The notes under the pieces: model-generated
Database searches by the model: none
Seen by the model: only the letters and a program-made list of their open reading frames with translations
Told to the model about the DNA's origin: nothing
Part shown: positions 17,059-26,014 of the stretch, piece by piece
How positions within the stretch are numbered: the stretch's first letter is position 1
Layout of the letters: every line of letters begins with the position of its first letter
Program-made: the position numbers and the translations under genes
Assembly (NCBI GenBank): GCA_964525185.1
Contig: CAZGFQ010000010.1
Coordinates: forward strand, 1 to 64,000
Direction: 5' to 3'
DNA: 64,000 nt
DNA from: JABHGY01 sp964525185
GTDB lineage: Bacteria > Fidelibacterota > Marinisomatia > Marinisomatales > UBA1611

Positions 17059-17693
17059 TGAAAATAGCATTATTATCCTTTTTTGGGAAATGGATCTTGA
17101 AATTATTCTATGGTCTCAATATTTGGGATGTTCGAGGGAAAAACAATTATTTAGAATTATTAAATTCTAATCAATCCGTAATCATTTCCTGCTGGCATGG
17201 ACAATTATTGGCCGTATTTATGAATTTATCTGGAAATAATTATCATGGATTAACAGGGATGCATAAAGATGCAGAACTTATATCTCAAATCGGTCAAAAA
17301 ATGAAATGGGCATTTCTACGAGGCTCTAGTAAAGAGAGAGGAAAGGAAGCATTTATTGAAATTGTTAATACTTTAAAATCCAAATCAACTTTACTCGCAA
17401 TTACTCCTGACGGCCCAAGCGGACCTGCAAGAGTTCCAAAACATGGCGTTATTCGTGCATCACAAAAAACAGGCGCTCCTGTCGTTCCTGTTACCGTTCA
17501 TTCATCTCGAAATTGGGCATTTACAAATTGGGATACTTTTTTTGTAGAAAAACCATTTGGTAAAATATGGATTGAATATGGTGAACCTATTTACTTTCCC
17601 GAAGATGAACCGATTGAAAAGGGATTAAATAAATTAACAAATGCTATGAATGAGCTTGAAAGCCATAACTTGTATCATGCAAATAAACCATAA
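17058..17693 (+). CDS. Lysophospholipid acyltransferase-like (DUF374) protein
   Basis: 211 residues. SCWHGQLLAVFMNLSG holds the histidine where acyltransferases have their HxxxxD motif. MHKDAELI, FLRGSSKERGKEAFIEIV, ITPDGPSGPARVPKHGVIRASQKTGAPVVPVTV and IEYGEPIYFPED are characteristic of the DUF374 family that accompanies lipid A genes. Likely transfers an acyl chain to lipid A or a precursor at the inner membrane, perhaps replacing LpxL; this is inference. One-base overlap with lpxB. Confidence 0.8.
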   Translation: MKIALLSFFGKWILKLFYGLNIWDVRGKNNYLELLNSNQSVIISCWHGQLLAVFMNLSGNNYHGLTGMHKDAELISQIGQKMKWAFLRGSSKERGKEAFIEIVNTLKSKSTLLAITPDGPSGPARVPKHGVIRASQKTGAPVVPVTVHSSRNWAFTNWDTFFVEKPFGKIWIEYGEPIYFPEDEPIEKGLNKLTNAMNELESHNLYHANKP

Positions 17694-18708
17694 TAAAGAA
17701 TACCTAGTTTGGATATTATTCCCACTAGCCATTTTTTATTGGGGAATGATTTATTGGCGAAATATATTTTATAAATTTGGATTTTTTGTAACTAGAAAAC
17801 TTCCAGTCCCTGTAATCAGTGTAGGAAATATTTCTGTTGGCGGCACCGGGAAAACCCCCACTGTGATTGCCATTGCCCATAAACTTCAAAATGATGGGTA
17901 TCGCCCTGCTATCATTAGCCGAGGTTATGGGCGAAACACATCTGGAACTGTAGAAGTTACAAATGGAAAAACGCAACCACCTTCATGGAAAACAGTTGGA
18001 GATGAGCCTAGCTTAATGGCTAATCAAACACAAAATATCCCAATTGTAGTTGACGAAGATCGTTTTCGTGGCGGTATGTTTTTATACAAAAAGTATAAAC
18101 CAAATGTGTTTTTATTGGATGATGGGTTCCAACATAGGGGGCTATATCGAGATTTAGATATTGTTTTAGTAAATAGTAAAGAGTCTAAAAAAGAGCATAA
18201 ACTATTACCATACGGGCACCTTAGAGAACCTTGGGATCAATTACGTAGAGCTGATATTATTATTACGACTAAACATCATCCAAAACGAACTACGCCATAT
18301 TTAAATCGGAAATTAAAATCAGCAAAATGCCCTGTATTAGCGAGTGCATTTCATTTTAGCGGTCAATTAGTCGGTAGAGATGGAACTATTTTAAATCTTT
18401 CTAAGATGGAAAATAAAACAGCTTTTATATTCTCTGGATTAGGTGATAATGTTGGCTTCTTCCGGGCGGCTATAGAGTTAGGCATTTCTATTGGAAAAAC
18501 CCACTCATTTCCAGACCATCATGATTATACTAAAAAAGACCTCACATTTGTTCAAGATCAACAAATAAAATCAAATTCAGATTATGTATTAACAACCGAA
18601 AAAGATTTTATTAAACTTGATGACGGGTGGATGGACTTGCCAATATATTATTTGCCGGTACAGATGGTACTACCGGATAAATTAAACTTCAACCATGTCC
18701 TCGATTAA
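17677..18708 (+). CDS. lpxK: Tetraacyldisaccharide 4'-kinase LpxK
   Basis: 343 residues from the ATG at 17677 (343 fits the family better than the 352 from ATG 17650). A membrane-associating N-terminal helix (LVWILFPLAIFYWGMIYW) precedes the Walker A VGNISVGGTGKTPTVIAIA. SRGYGR, VGDEPSLMA, FLLDDGFQHRGLYRDLDIVL and FSGLGDNVGFFRA are LpxK hallmarks. It phosphorylates the 4' position of the lipid A precursor. It overlaps the acyltransferase by 17 bases, and its stop codon overlaps the convergent stop of the downstream surface protein by three of four bases. Confidence 0.92.
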   Translation: MQINHNKEYLVWILFPLAIFYWGMIYWRNIFYKFGFFVTRKLPVPVISVGNISVGGTGKTPTVIAIAHKLQNDGYRPAIISRGYGRNTSGTVEVTNGKTQPPSWKTVGDEPSLMANQTQNIPIVVDEDRFRGGMFLYKKYKPNVFLLDDGFQHRGLYRDLDIVLVNSKESKKEHKLLPYGHLREPWDQLRRADIIITTKHHPKRTTPYLNRKLKSAKCPVLASAFHFSGQLVGRDGTILNLSKMENKTAFIFSGLGDNVGFFRAAIELGISIGKTHSFPDHHDYTKKDLTFVQDQQIKSNSDYVLTTEKDFIKLDDGWMDLPIYYLPVQMVLPDKLNFNHVLD

Positions 18709-21700
18709 ATCTGAGCCATTCCCCACGCAAAAACAACACCAACAAACGTTAACATTAAAGGCCATCCTGTATTAATGAGTTGTTTTGCGCTTGGATCATA
18801 AAATACGTGGACCTGAAATTCATGAGCTGTTGTAGCGCCATGCTCATCAATCGCCATAAAAATAAAATCATTTGGGCCTGTTTGATTCTTCTTTGGTGTC
18901 CATTCTACTGTTGCCTTCTTTTTATTGAATCGTGCATATTTCGGCAGGCGAACAGGACGATATGTAACTTTGTCGCTATTTAAATCTTCTGCTGCTATTT
19001 TATATCTCCATGTATGACCTGTTAAACCCACAGGCTTGGGCGTGGATAATATATTGGGAGGCATATTTATATACATTTTTCCCGATTGAATATCTTTTCC
19101 ATATCCATCAGAAACCTGCACTTCAAATGTGCTGTAATTAATCTGTGCTGCTTTAGGCACCCATAAAATGCGTCCATGTTTATCCATTTGCATACCGTGT
19201 GGGCCGCGGATTAATGTGTATTCTAAATTTGCATCTTCATTTCTATCTTCAACTCTCAATTGGTATTTATATAATTCGCCGACAAGTCCCATCCTAGGCG
19301 GATTTGAAACAATAGTGGGAAGATGGTTTGAATATAATTCATATGTTTGTTCGTCGTGTGAATACCCATCAGATGCTACAACAGAAATACGATGTCTATC
19401 TACCTGGTCCTTACTGGGTGTCCAAAAGATTGTACTTGATGGATCGTCAACAACCATTCCCTCTGGAAATTCTGTAAGAGTAAACTTGAAAGGACTCATT
19501 CGCTCTACCACAACTCTTGGTGGTTTTCCTTTGTTTCCTTGGAAAAATTCCCATAGAAAATCTTTTATTTTGATTGTACGGTCATCGATGGTTTCTAAAA
19601 TTGCATATAGTCTATCATTTTCAAAGAATACTGAATGAACATATTTTTTTAAGTTTAATCTAGACAACAGCGTATCTGCAGGATAATCTTTGTTAAATTT
19701 ATAAATGGCGTCCGCATTTTGCCACTCGCTGATATATCGATGGATATTTTCTAAATAGACATCATCAGATATATTTATCGAATATATACGTATACTACTA
19801 ACATCATCAATTTTTACCACTCTATCAAAGGGAAGTAATGCACCTTTATTTTGGTCAACGATCATAATGTCATATTTATACTCATCACCTACGGTTGCGC
19901 TCATAGGTGGAATAGAAACGATTCTTGTTGGCGCATTTACAAAAAATTCACTTTCTATAATTCTAGATTCATGGCCATCCGATATTTCAATTTTTAATTC
20001 AGAAAAGTCAAGGTTTTGAGATGTTGGATCCCATTTTAACCGACCTAAATAAGCATCCATGCGCATACCATCAGGTAATTTATGAGCGGTATATACAAGT
20101 TGGTCGCCAGCATTTGGGTCATCAACGCCCAACTGAAAATCCCATGTGTCTCCTAATGTAATCAAATTCATAGGTGGGGGTGCTTTTTTAATAATAGGAG
20201 GGTGATTCACAAATAGATTGACGTATTGCGTATCTGATGCAACTCCATGAGAAACCATAATTGCAAAAGGCATTGTGTCGATTTGGACTGGGTTTGGAGT
20301 CCAAGTAACAATTCCTTTATTATTTAATGACATACCATCAGGACCGTTCAATAATTTAAATTGAACCGGTTTATCTTTTTGCTGACGCCATAATTTTACT
20401 TCATAAGTATAGTCTTTACCGACTTTAGCTTCTTTAGGCGCCTCCGATAATATTTTAACCCCCGCTTGAGCAAACAATTTAAATTCTTGCGCAGTTCGGT
20501 CAAATCCATCTGTTACAACAATTCTAACATCATATACATCTACATGAGAACTATCTGTTTTCCATGATAAAATACCATCTTTTAGTATCATTCCTTTGGG
20601 TGCTTTCTCTAACTCAAATTGAAGTAAAGCATCTCTATTTCTATCCTGCACAATTGGTTGGTATCTAAAAAAATCTCCTGCTACGAATTCTGTGCCAGCT
20701 GGTTCACTTAAAAAGACTGGTGGATCATTAACATAAACCCACATTTCTTCATCTCTACCTTCTAAAACAGGAACAACTTTATACGATTGTGTTGATTCGT
20801 CGCTTCCAGATTCTGGCTCCATCATTTCATCTACTTTCATTCTTACATGAAAAGATAAAGGAAAAGCATCTAGTTGTTTTTCGTTGGGTACCCACCTAAT
20901 TGAGCGTGTTTCATAATGAAAAAACATACCTTTAGGAGGCGTTAATTCCCATCTAAAACTGTGAAACTGTTCTGTGCTATCACGAGGGAGTTCATATTCA
21001 AATTGTGCATTTTTCGAAAGAACATATCTTGGAAGTACATGTTTGGGGAGCCGTTGCCCAACTGTCTCAACAGGCCTCGGTTGTTTTGGGGATTCTAAAG
21101 TGCGAGTTATTTTTTTTGGAGATTGTGATCTTGGCTGTTCTTTTAAAACATCCACTTCATCTCTTTCAGGTTCTAATGCTTTAGGAAGTTTTTTCTTAGG
21201 GTTTTCACCTAAATCTGTAATGATTTCAATTTCTGGCTGAGGTAATTGAGGTTCTCTGTCTGGTAATACCTCAATATAAACTTCTGGAATTGGAATATCT
21301 TCTTTTTGAGCATTAGAAAGCATTTCAGGAAGATTGTTAGCGATAAAATCAGAACTCACAATAAACCCTTGATCAAAATCGTCAGATTTTTGGCCAACAT
21401 TTATCATATATACTGCATTCTCATTTCCATCCCAACCAGAAACAAGGACGGCGCCAGTATAATGGCCTTGTTGAATTAAAGGTAATATATTGGATATTTG
21501 AAATCCACCCAATGCTTCATTAATTGAAGTAGAAATATTGTCTATTTTTCCATTCTTTCCGGAGTAAAGAGATAGATTATTTATATCCGAAGAAAGAATT
21601 AATAAATCATCAAAAGTATCTTGATCAAAATCTGCTGTTACAATTTGATTTAATGGGCCTCCAGAAATAGGCAATTTGTCAATCACGAGCGCGGCCGGTG

Positions 21701-22571
21701 TCAGCGTTAGGGCAATAATATCGCCAGACCGGAAGGGAAGAATAACATCTTGAAATCCGTCCGCATCCCAATCGGAAAGTGTGATTGATCGATGAATAAT
21801 TCCGCTTAATCCTTGAAATGTTTTTTTAATCAATGCCCCTGAATCAAACACACCGCCAACATTGTAGAACGGTTGAGCTTTAAGAATATTTCCTTCAGGG
21901 CTGATAGCAATTAAATCATCATAACCATCCAAATCGTAGTCCACGATTCCTGCATATAATAATCCTGATCCTACTAACAAATCATCTGGACGAATTTTCT
22001 TTATAACAGATAATTGATTGTCTTCACCAATTCCGATAAATGCAAAACCTCTAAAAGGACTTCCTAAAGATAAAACTAATTCTTGAGTTCCATCTGCATC
22101 CATGTCCAATAAAGCAAAATTATTACATCGTAGTGATTGTCCTTGTTTCCCTACATCTAATGTAGCAAAAGGGAGCTCCGAAAATGTTTCACCGCCCCAA
22201 GAATATGCTGCAATAAACACATGAGGAGATGAATTGTCGCCAAATCGTGAAAGATTCATTACTGTTATTAGATCGGGAGTTCCATCACCTTGAATGTCGC
22301 CAATAATTGCATTAACAAAATACCCTTCTAATTCGTCGGGTGGAGAAAATTCCCACGTTTTGGTTTGATACCCATCATTATCTACTTCATAATAATGAAT
22401 CGATGATGGAAAATATTCCTCAGATGGGTTTAATTCAAGAGCGATAAACTCTTGCCACTTATCTCCATCAAGGTCATAAGACCCATCTAAATGAATAATC
22501 TTTTGAGATTGCCCAGTAACTAATTGAGCAGCCAAAAGGAAAAGCGGAATGACTTTTTGTAATGTCTTCAA
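18705..22571 (-). CDS. Giant FG-GAP / Ig-like repeat surface protein with C-terminal membrane helix
   Basis: 1288 residues with signal peptide MKTLQKVIPLFLLAAQLVTGQ. Residues about 22-400 carry FG-GAP/VCBS-type propeller repeats with DxDxDG calcium loops (DLDGDKWQEF, DMDADGTQELVL, DYDLDGYDDLIA, DWDADGFQDVIL, DFDQDTFDDLLI). A Pro/Glu/Lys linker (about 420-510) follows. Next come at least six repeated Ig-like putative cadherin-type modules of 90-100 residues, each with the pattern GM..D..G.L.W.P ... V.V.DG. The extreme C-terminus is a hydrophobic helix (WPLMLTFVGVVFAWGMAQI). A long rod carrying a propeller, anchored by a tail helix, is the likely picture. The upstream gene is a related FG-GAP protein. 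Confidence 0.78.
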   Translation of the reverse strand: MKTLQKVIPLFLLAAQLVTGQSQKIIHLDGSYDLDGDKWQEFIALELNPSEEYFPSSIHYYEVDNDGYQTKTWEFSPPDELEGYFVNAIIGDIQGDGTPDLITVMNLSRFGDNSSPHVFIAAYSWGGETFSELPFATLDVGKQGQSLRCNNFALLDMDADGTQELVLSLGSPFRGFAFIGIGEDNQLSVIKKIRPDDLLVGSGLLYAGIVDYDLDGYDDLIAISPEGNILKAQPFYNVGGVFDSGALIKKTFQGLSGIIHRSITLSDWDADGFQDVILPFRSGDIIALTLTPAALVIDKLPISGGPLNQIVTADFDQDTFDDLLILSSDINNLSLYSGKNGKIDNISTSINEALGGFQISNILPLIQQGHYTGAVLVSGWDGNENAVYMINVGQKSDDFDQGFIVSSDFIANNLPEMLSNAQKEDIPIPEVYIEVLPDREPQLPQPEIEIITDLGENPKKKLPKALEPERDEVDVLKEQPRSQSPKKITRTLESPKQPRPVETVGQRLPKHVLPRYVLSKNAQFEYELPRDSTEQFHSFRWELTPPKGMFFHYETRSIRWVPNEKQLDAFPLSFHVRMKVDEMMEPESGSDESTQSYKVVPVLEGRDEEMWVYVNDPPVFLSEPAGTEFVAGDFFRYQPIVQDRNRDALLQFELEKAPKGMILKDGILSWKTDSSHVDVYDVRIVVTDGFDRTAQEFKLFAQAGVKILSEAPKEAKVGKDYTYEVKLWRQQKDKPVQFKLLNGPDGMSLNNKGIVTWTPNPVQIDTMPFAIMVSHGVASDTQYVNLFVNHPPIIKKAPPPMNLITLGDTWDFQLGVDDPNAGDQLVYTAHKLPDGMRMDAYLGRLKWDPTSQNLDFSELKIEISDGHESRIIESEFFVNAPTRIVSIPPMSATVGDEYKYDIMIVDQNKGALLPFDRVVKIDDVSSIRIYSINISDDVYLENIHRYISEWQNADAIYKFNKDYPADTLLSRLNLKKYVHSVFFENDRLYAILETIDDRTIKIKDFLWEFFQGNKGKPPRVVVERMSPFKFTLTEFPEGMVVDDPSSTIFWTPSKDQVDRHRISVVASDGYSHDEQTYELYSNHLPTIVSNPPRMGLVGELYKYQLRVEDRNEDANLEYTLIRGPHGMQMDKHGRILWVPKAAQINYSTFEVQVSDGYGKDIQSGKMYINMPPNILSTPKPVGLTGHTWRYKIAAEDLNSDKVTYRPVRLPKYARFNKKKATVEWTPKKNQTGPNDFIFMAIDEHGATTAHEFQVHVFYDPSAKQLINTGWPLMLTFVGVVFAWGMAQI

Positions 22572-22590
22572 GAAAATATCTACGTTTAAA

Positions 22591-24903
22591 TTAATTAGGT
22601 GTCGGTTTTTGGCTTGTTGAGTCCATTACTTCTGATTCAATTGTTTCAATTTGATTCTTTGGCTCATCTTCAACATTATCCGTTGGAGACTGTTCTGACG
22701 GTAAAGCGGGTTCGTCCAATGCTTCTTCTCCGCTTAACATTTCTGCAGGTTTAGGGCCAGTAGGTGGTTCTACTTTCAGTGAATCTTTTTCTGGGATATG
22801 ACTTTGTACCGCTTTAATAGGAACGATAGGATTACTCTGTTCCTTTAATTCTGTCGGGAGTCTCTTTTTCATTAAAATTTCTGGAAATTGTCCTGAAGAC
22901 CTCCAAAGAGGTTCTTCAAAAGTTCCCCCTTGTAAAAGTCTTACCTTTAATGAGTCGGGAAATATTTCTTCAATCAATCTAGAGAACATAACGGCTGGCT
23001 CCACCTGCCCTACCAAATCAAACTCAGTTGTGATTTTTTTTGATCCGTTTTCTCGAACCTTTACTTCTCCGCGAATGGCTTGAAGCTCTCCTTGATCAAG
23101 GAAGACAGCTAAAGATTGTGCGGGGTTTGATGGACTTGTTGCAGATAAATATATCCCATGCGTCTCGGGCGCGCTTGTTGAATCACCGTCAAATGAAAAT
23201 CGAATTAATTGATCTGTAAAATCCATCCCTAACGATGATGGAAACCCTTCGAAAAAATAGTCTGGAAACTCAAATAAAGTAGGGTCAAAAGACACAGGTT
23301 GGTATGATTGGCTTAATGAATCTTTTAATGGGGAAATTGATAAAAATACTACATTCGTTTGCATATCATGAACCATAGATATCGTTGTTATGCTATCCAC
23401 CCTTGCGTTTCGAATAGAATAGGCATAATCATAAACAGAACCTCGATTTAAATGGGCCAAATTTGCTGAAATACTATGTTGTATGTGAGTTGGGTCACCA
23501 ATGAGCGGCATTTGATTTACACCTACACCAAAAGGTGATTCGCCATCAAAAACAAATCGTTTAGGTGTTTTCCCTACAGGGGTCATAACTTGTGCATAAT
23601 ATAGATCTATGGGTACAAATTCTGTTTCTAATTCTATAGAAACTGTTGTGTCTGGAGATGATTGTTTTGCAATTGTATCTTTAACTGCCTCAGAGAAGGC
23701 AGATACACCATCATCAACACCAGGGACTTTATCTTTTTCATCTGGTGGTAAGATTGGATTTTCCGGGATTAAGTCTGCTTCAATAATTTTAACATTTTCT
23801 CCTCCCGCGCTAGTAACCAATAAATCTGCAGTCATTTCTGTAGAAACAGTAGGAATTTGATTGATGGGGAGTGGTTTATTTTGAATAACTTCTTTTTTGG
23901 CTTTTTGTATAAAGTCTAATAATGTTGGCCCAGAGGGTGGGTATAATTTTTCTTGTGACCATTTTTTATACCGTTTATTTGGATCTGTTACTGTGAATAA
24001 ACTTTTTCCGGAATAAGAAGATGGTGATAATTCTAAATTTTTACCGTCAAAAGAAATGCGTTCAACATCTCCAGAATCAAAAGGTAACAATAGCCCATCT
24101 TCTTTTGCTATTTCTTTCGAAAAGAAGGATAAACTTGAACTTTGGAGTCTCCCGCGGGCATCTGACACTAATACATCTGATGAAATTTCTGATAAATCAT
24201 TGCCGTTAAAAACCCCAGCTTTAATGGTATTATTCTCTAATGATAACTGAATTATATAGTTTTGATTCTTATGTCGATAAACACTCGATGCCAATTTTCC
24301 ATAGCCATTTACAATTAAATCAGTTCCAACATAATTGATATTATCAATATTGATGGTTGACTCATTTATATCTAAAGAAAAAACAGCAGTCTTTCTAATT
24401 GGTGATCCTAGAGCAACAATAATTTTTCCATCCTGAGTATCTAACGCAGAAATGGTAGTTGGACGTACACTGGCTAACCCTAATTCGGAAGGATATAATT
24501 TAAGCGGGTTTTCTGCAAGCCCTACTTCATTTCCGGTAAAAACATATAACCAAGGTTGGATTACTTCCCCAGGAAGGCGGTTAGAGATAACAACTAAATC
24601 ATTAAATGTATCATGATTTACATCCATTACTTCAAAATCCATAATGATACCACTATGGTTCATGTCCCACGACCATATTAATTGGGATGCCCCTCTTGGT
24701 GAAAATTCCAATAGGCTAAGTGTGGGTCCTGATGTAAAATTCTGGACGATCGACTCTTTTTTCCCGTCGCCATCAAAGTCATATACACCTTGCATGTGAA
24801 ATGGTCCACTTGCTAATGCAATAGACAGAAATAATAGGAGTCCGACGCTAAAAGCCTTGCTTTCAGCACGTGAATTCCTCCGCATGTACGCACGTCTGCT
24901 CAT
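22591..24903 (-). CDS. FG-GAP repeat secreted protein with Pro/Glu-rich tail
   Basis: 770 residues. The N-terminus is Arg-rich followed by a hydrophobic signal (AFSVGLLLFLSIALASG). The first 300 residues contain FG-GAP-like propeller repeats (GVYDFDGDGKKESIV, DFEVMDVNHDTFNDLVVIS), related to those of its neighbour. The middle part has a beta-sandwich-like region I cannot name, and the last 70 residues are rich in Pro, Glu and Ser. It starts 20 bases upstream of the giant protein, so the two are co-transcribed and may act together on the surface. Function unknown. Confidence 0.72.
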   Translation of the reverse strand: MSRRAYMRRNSRAESKAFSVGLLLFLSIALASGPFHMQGVYDFDGDGKKESIVQNFTSGPTLSLLEFSPRGASQLIWSWDMNHSGIIMDFEVMDVNHDTFNDLVVISNRLPGEVIQPWLYVFTGNEVGLAENPLKLYPSELGLASVRPTTISALDTQDGKIIVALGSPIRKTAVFSLDINESTINIDNINYVGTDLIVNGYGKLASSVYRHKNQNYIIQLSLENNTIKAGVFNGNDLSEISSDVLVSDARGRLQSSSLSFFSKEIAKEDGLLLPFDSGDVERISFDGKNLELSPSSYSGKSLFTVTDPNKRYKKWSQEKLYPPSGPTLLDFIQKAKKEVIQNKPLPINQIPTVSTEMTADLLVTSAGGENVKIIEADLIPENPILPPDEKDKVPGVDDGVSAFSEAVKDTIAKQSSPDTTVSIELETEFVPIDLYYAQVMTPVGKTPKRFVFDGESPFGVGVNQMPLIGDPTHIQHSISANLAHLNRGSVYDYAYSIRNARVDSITTISMVHDMQTNVVFLSISPLKDSLSQSYQPVSFDPTLFEFPDYFFEGFPSSLGMDFTDQLIRFSFDGDSTSAPETHGIYLSATSPSNPAQSLAVFLDQGELQAIRGEVKVRENGSKKITTEFDLVGQVEPAVMFSRLIEEIFPDSLKVRLLQGGTFEEPLWRSSGQFPEILMKKRLPTELKEQSNPIVPIKAVQSHIPEKDSLKVEPPTGPKPAEMLSGEEALDEPALPSEQSPTDNVEDEPKNQIETIESEVMDSTSQKPTPN

Positions 24904-25129
24904 GTTAAGTCCTAATATATATACTTTTTTTAGGGAGATAATATACGAATGACCTCCCTTACCTCGGTTAGTTGTCTCGACAAATATAGGTGTTCATGTG
25001 TTATATAATCAAGAAAAAGCCCTAGCAATACTATATCATTGAATTTTCAATTAAAACGTATAATTTCTTTCGTATTTTTACAATGTGATCTAAATTTTCA
25101 GGTTAATCAATGCGGAGACTCCTAACATC
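24904..25129. promoter_or_regulatory. Divergent intergenic region
   Basis: 226 bases between the divergent FG-GAP operon and the barrel/protease genes. I see a short perfect inverted repeat TTGTC-TC-GACAA at 24974-24985 and a TATAAT at 25059-25064 with TTGAAT 14 bases upstream (spacing short). These are candidate control elements only. Confidence 0.35.
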
Positions 25130-25996
25130 GTGAAGAAAAAACTGCTTTACATCATTTTTGGTGCATCTTTGGCAACAGCCCAAGTGGACCTGTACCCCGT
25201 TGAAGATTTTTTTGGCGGAGGAATTGGATATAGTCCAATGTATATTTCCTTGGATTCAATTCCAGGTTCAGCATCCCTAACAAAGCTAGGGCTGGATCCT
25301 ACAAATTTTACAACACCCTTTGTGGTACATGGCGGGGAAGGCTTTGCTCACATAACGGGGCGATGGCGGATTGGCGGATATGCTGGCATTGGTACATCAA
25401 GAATAAGTACTGTACCCGATATAAAATTATATATTGACAGAGACAGTACGGGAACATTTACCGCTGCCGATACATCTGTTAATTATAGTGGCGACTTTTC
25501 TCCGTCTCTAGAAGCAAAATTCGGCTTTTCTCTTGGGGCAGCAACCGTGGAATATGTTATGCCTGTACTGCAAGATTTAGAACTTTCCGCTGGGGCATTG
25601 TTGGGATTAGGCCACGTAAATATTACTGTTGATCAACATACCGGAACCCCAAAATGGGAAAATGCGTTTAGTAGCGTTTATGGCGATGTTGATTCCACTG
25701 GCACATTTTATTATGAGGTAACAGATATAGATGGCGCACAGTCTGGAGGATTTAGTGCTGCAAATATGCCCGGTGTTATGACGGATTTAAGTGGTTTGTT
25801 TTTTAATTTCCAACCTTATATTGCAGTGAAATGGCAATTTCTCGATCGTATGGGATTGCGTATAAGTGTTGGGTTTAATAAAGGTACCATTCAAGCTGGG
25901 CGCTGGTATTTGAATGGGCGTGTTCCGATAAGTGATTCTCCAAAAACGACAATTCAAGGTGTTACTTTCAGAACAATGCTTTATCTTGGCTTATAA
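25130..25996 (+). CDS. Putative outer-membrane beta-barrel protein
   Basis: 288 residues, GTG start. Signal peptide KKKLLYIIFGASLATAQ. The rest alternates polar and hydrophobic residues in glycine-rich strands (GFAHITGRWRIGGYAGIGTS, LSAGALLGLGHVNI, GLRISVGFNKGTIQAG) and ends in a strand (VTFRTMLYLGL) typical of a barrel C-terminus. No named family is recognised. It precedes the C-terminal processing protease by 18 bases and is probably co-transcribed with it. Confidence 0.6.
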   Translation: MKKKLLYIIFGASLATAQVDLYPVEDFFGGGIGYSPMYISLDSIPGSASLTKLGLDPTNFTTPFVVHGGEGFAHITGRWRIGGYAGIGTSRISTVPDIKLYIDRDSTGTFTAADTSVNYSGDFSPSLEAKFGFSLGAATVEYVMPVLQDLELSAGALLGLGHVNITVDQHTGTPKWENAFSSVYGDVDSTGTFYYEVTDIDGAQSGGFSAANMPGVMTDLSGLFFNFQPYIAVKWQFLDRMGLRISVGFNKGTIQAGRWYLNGRVPISDSPKTTIQGVTFRTMLYLGL

Positions 25997-26014
25997 ATAA
26001 CTTTCTATTTATTG

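Noticed and set aside
19168..19638. 156-codon plus-strand ORF inside the giant Ig-like protein
   Set aside because: Shadow of the minus-strand Ig repeats; composition is Ser/Cys-rich and no start signal is evident.
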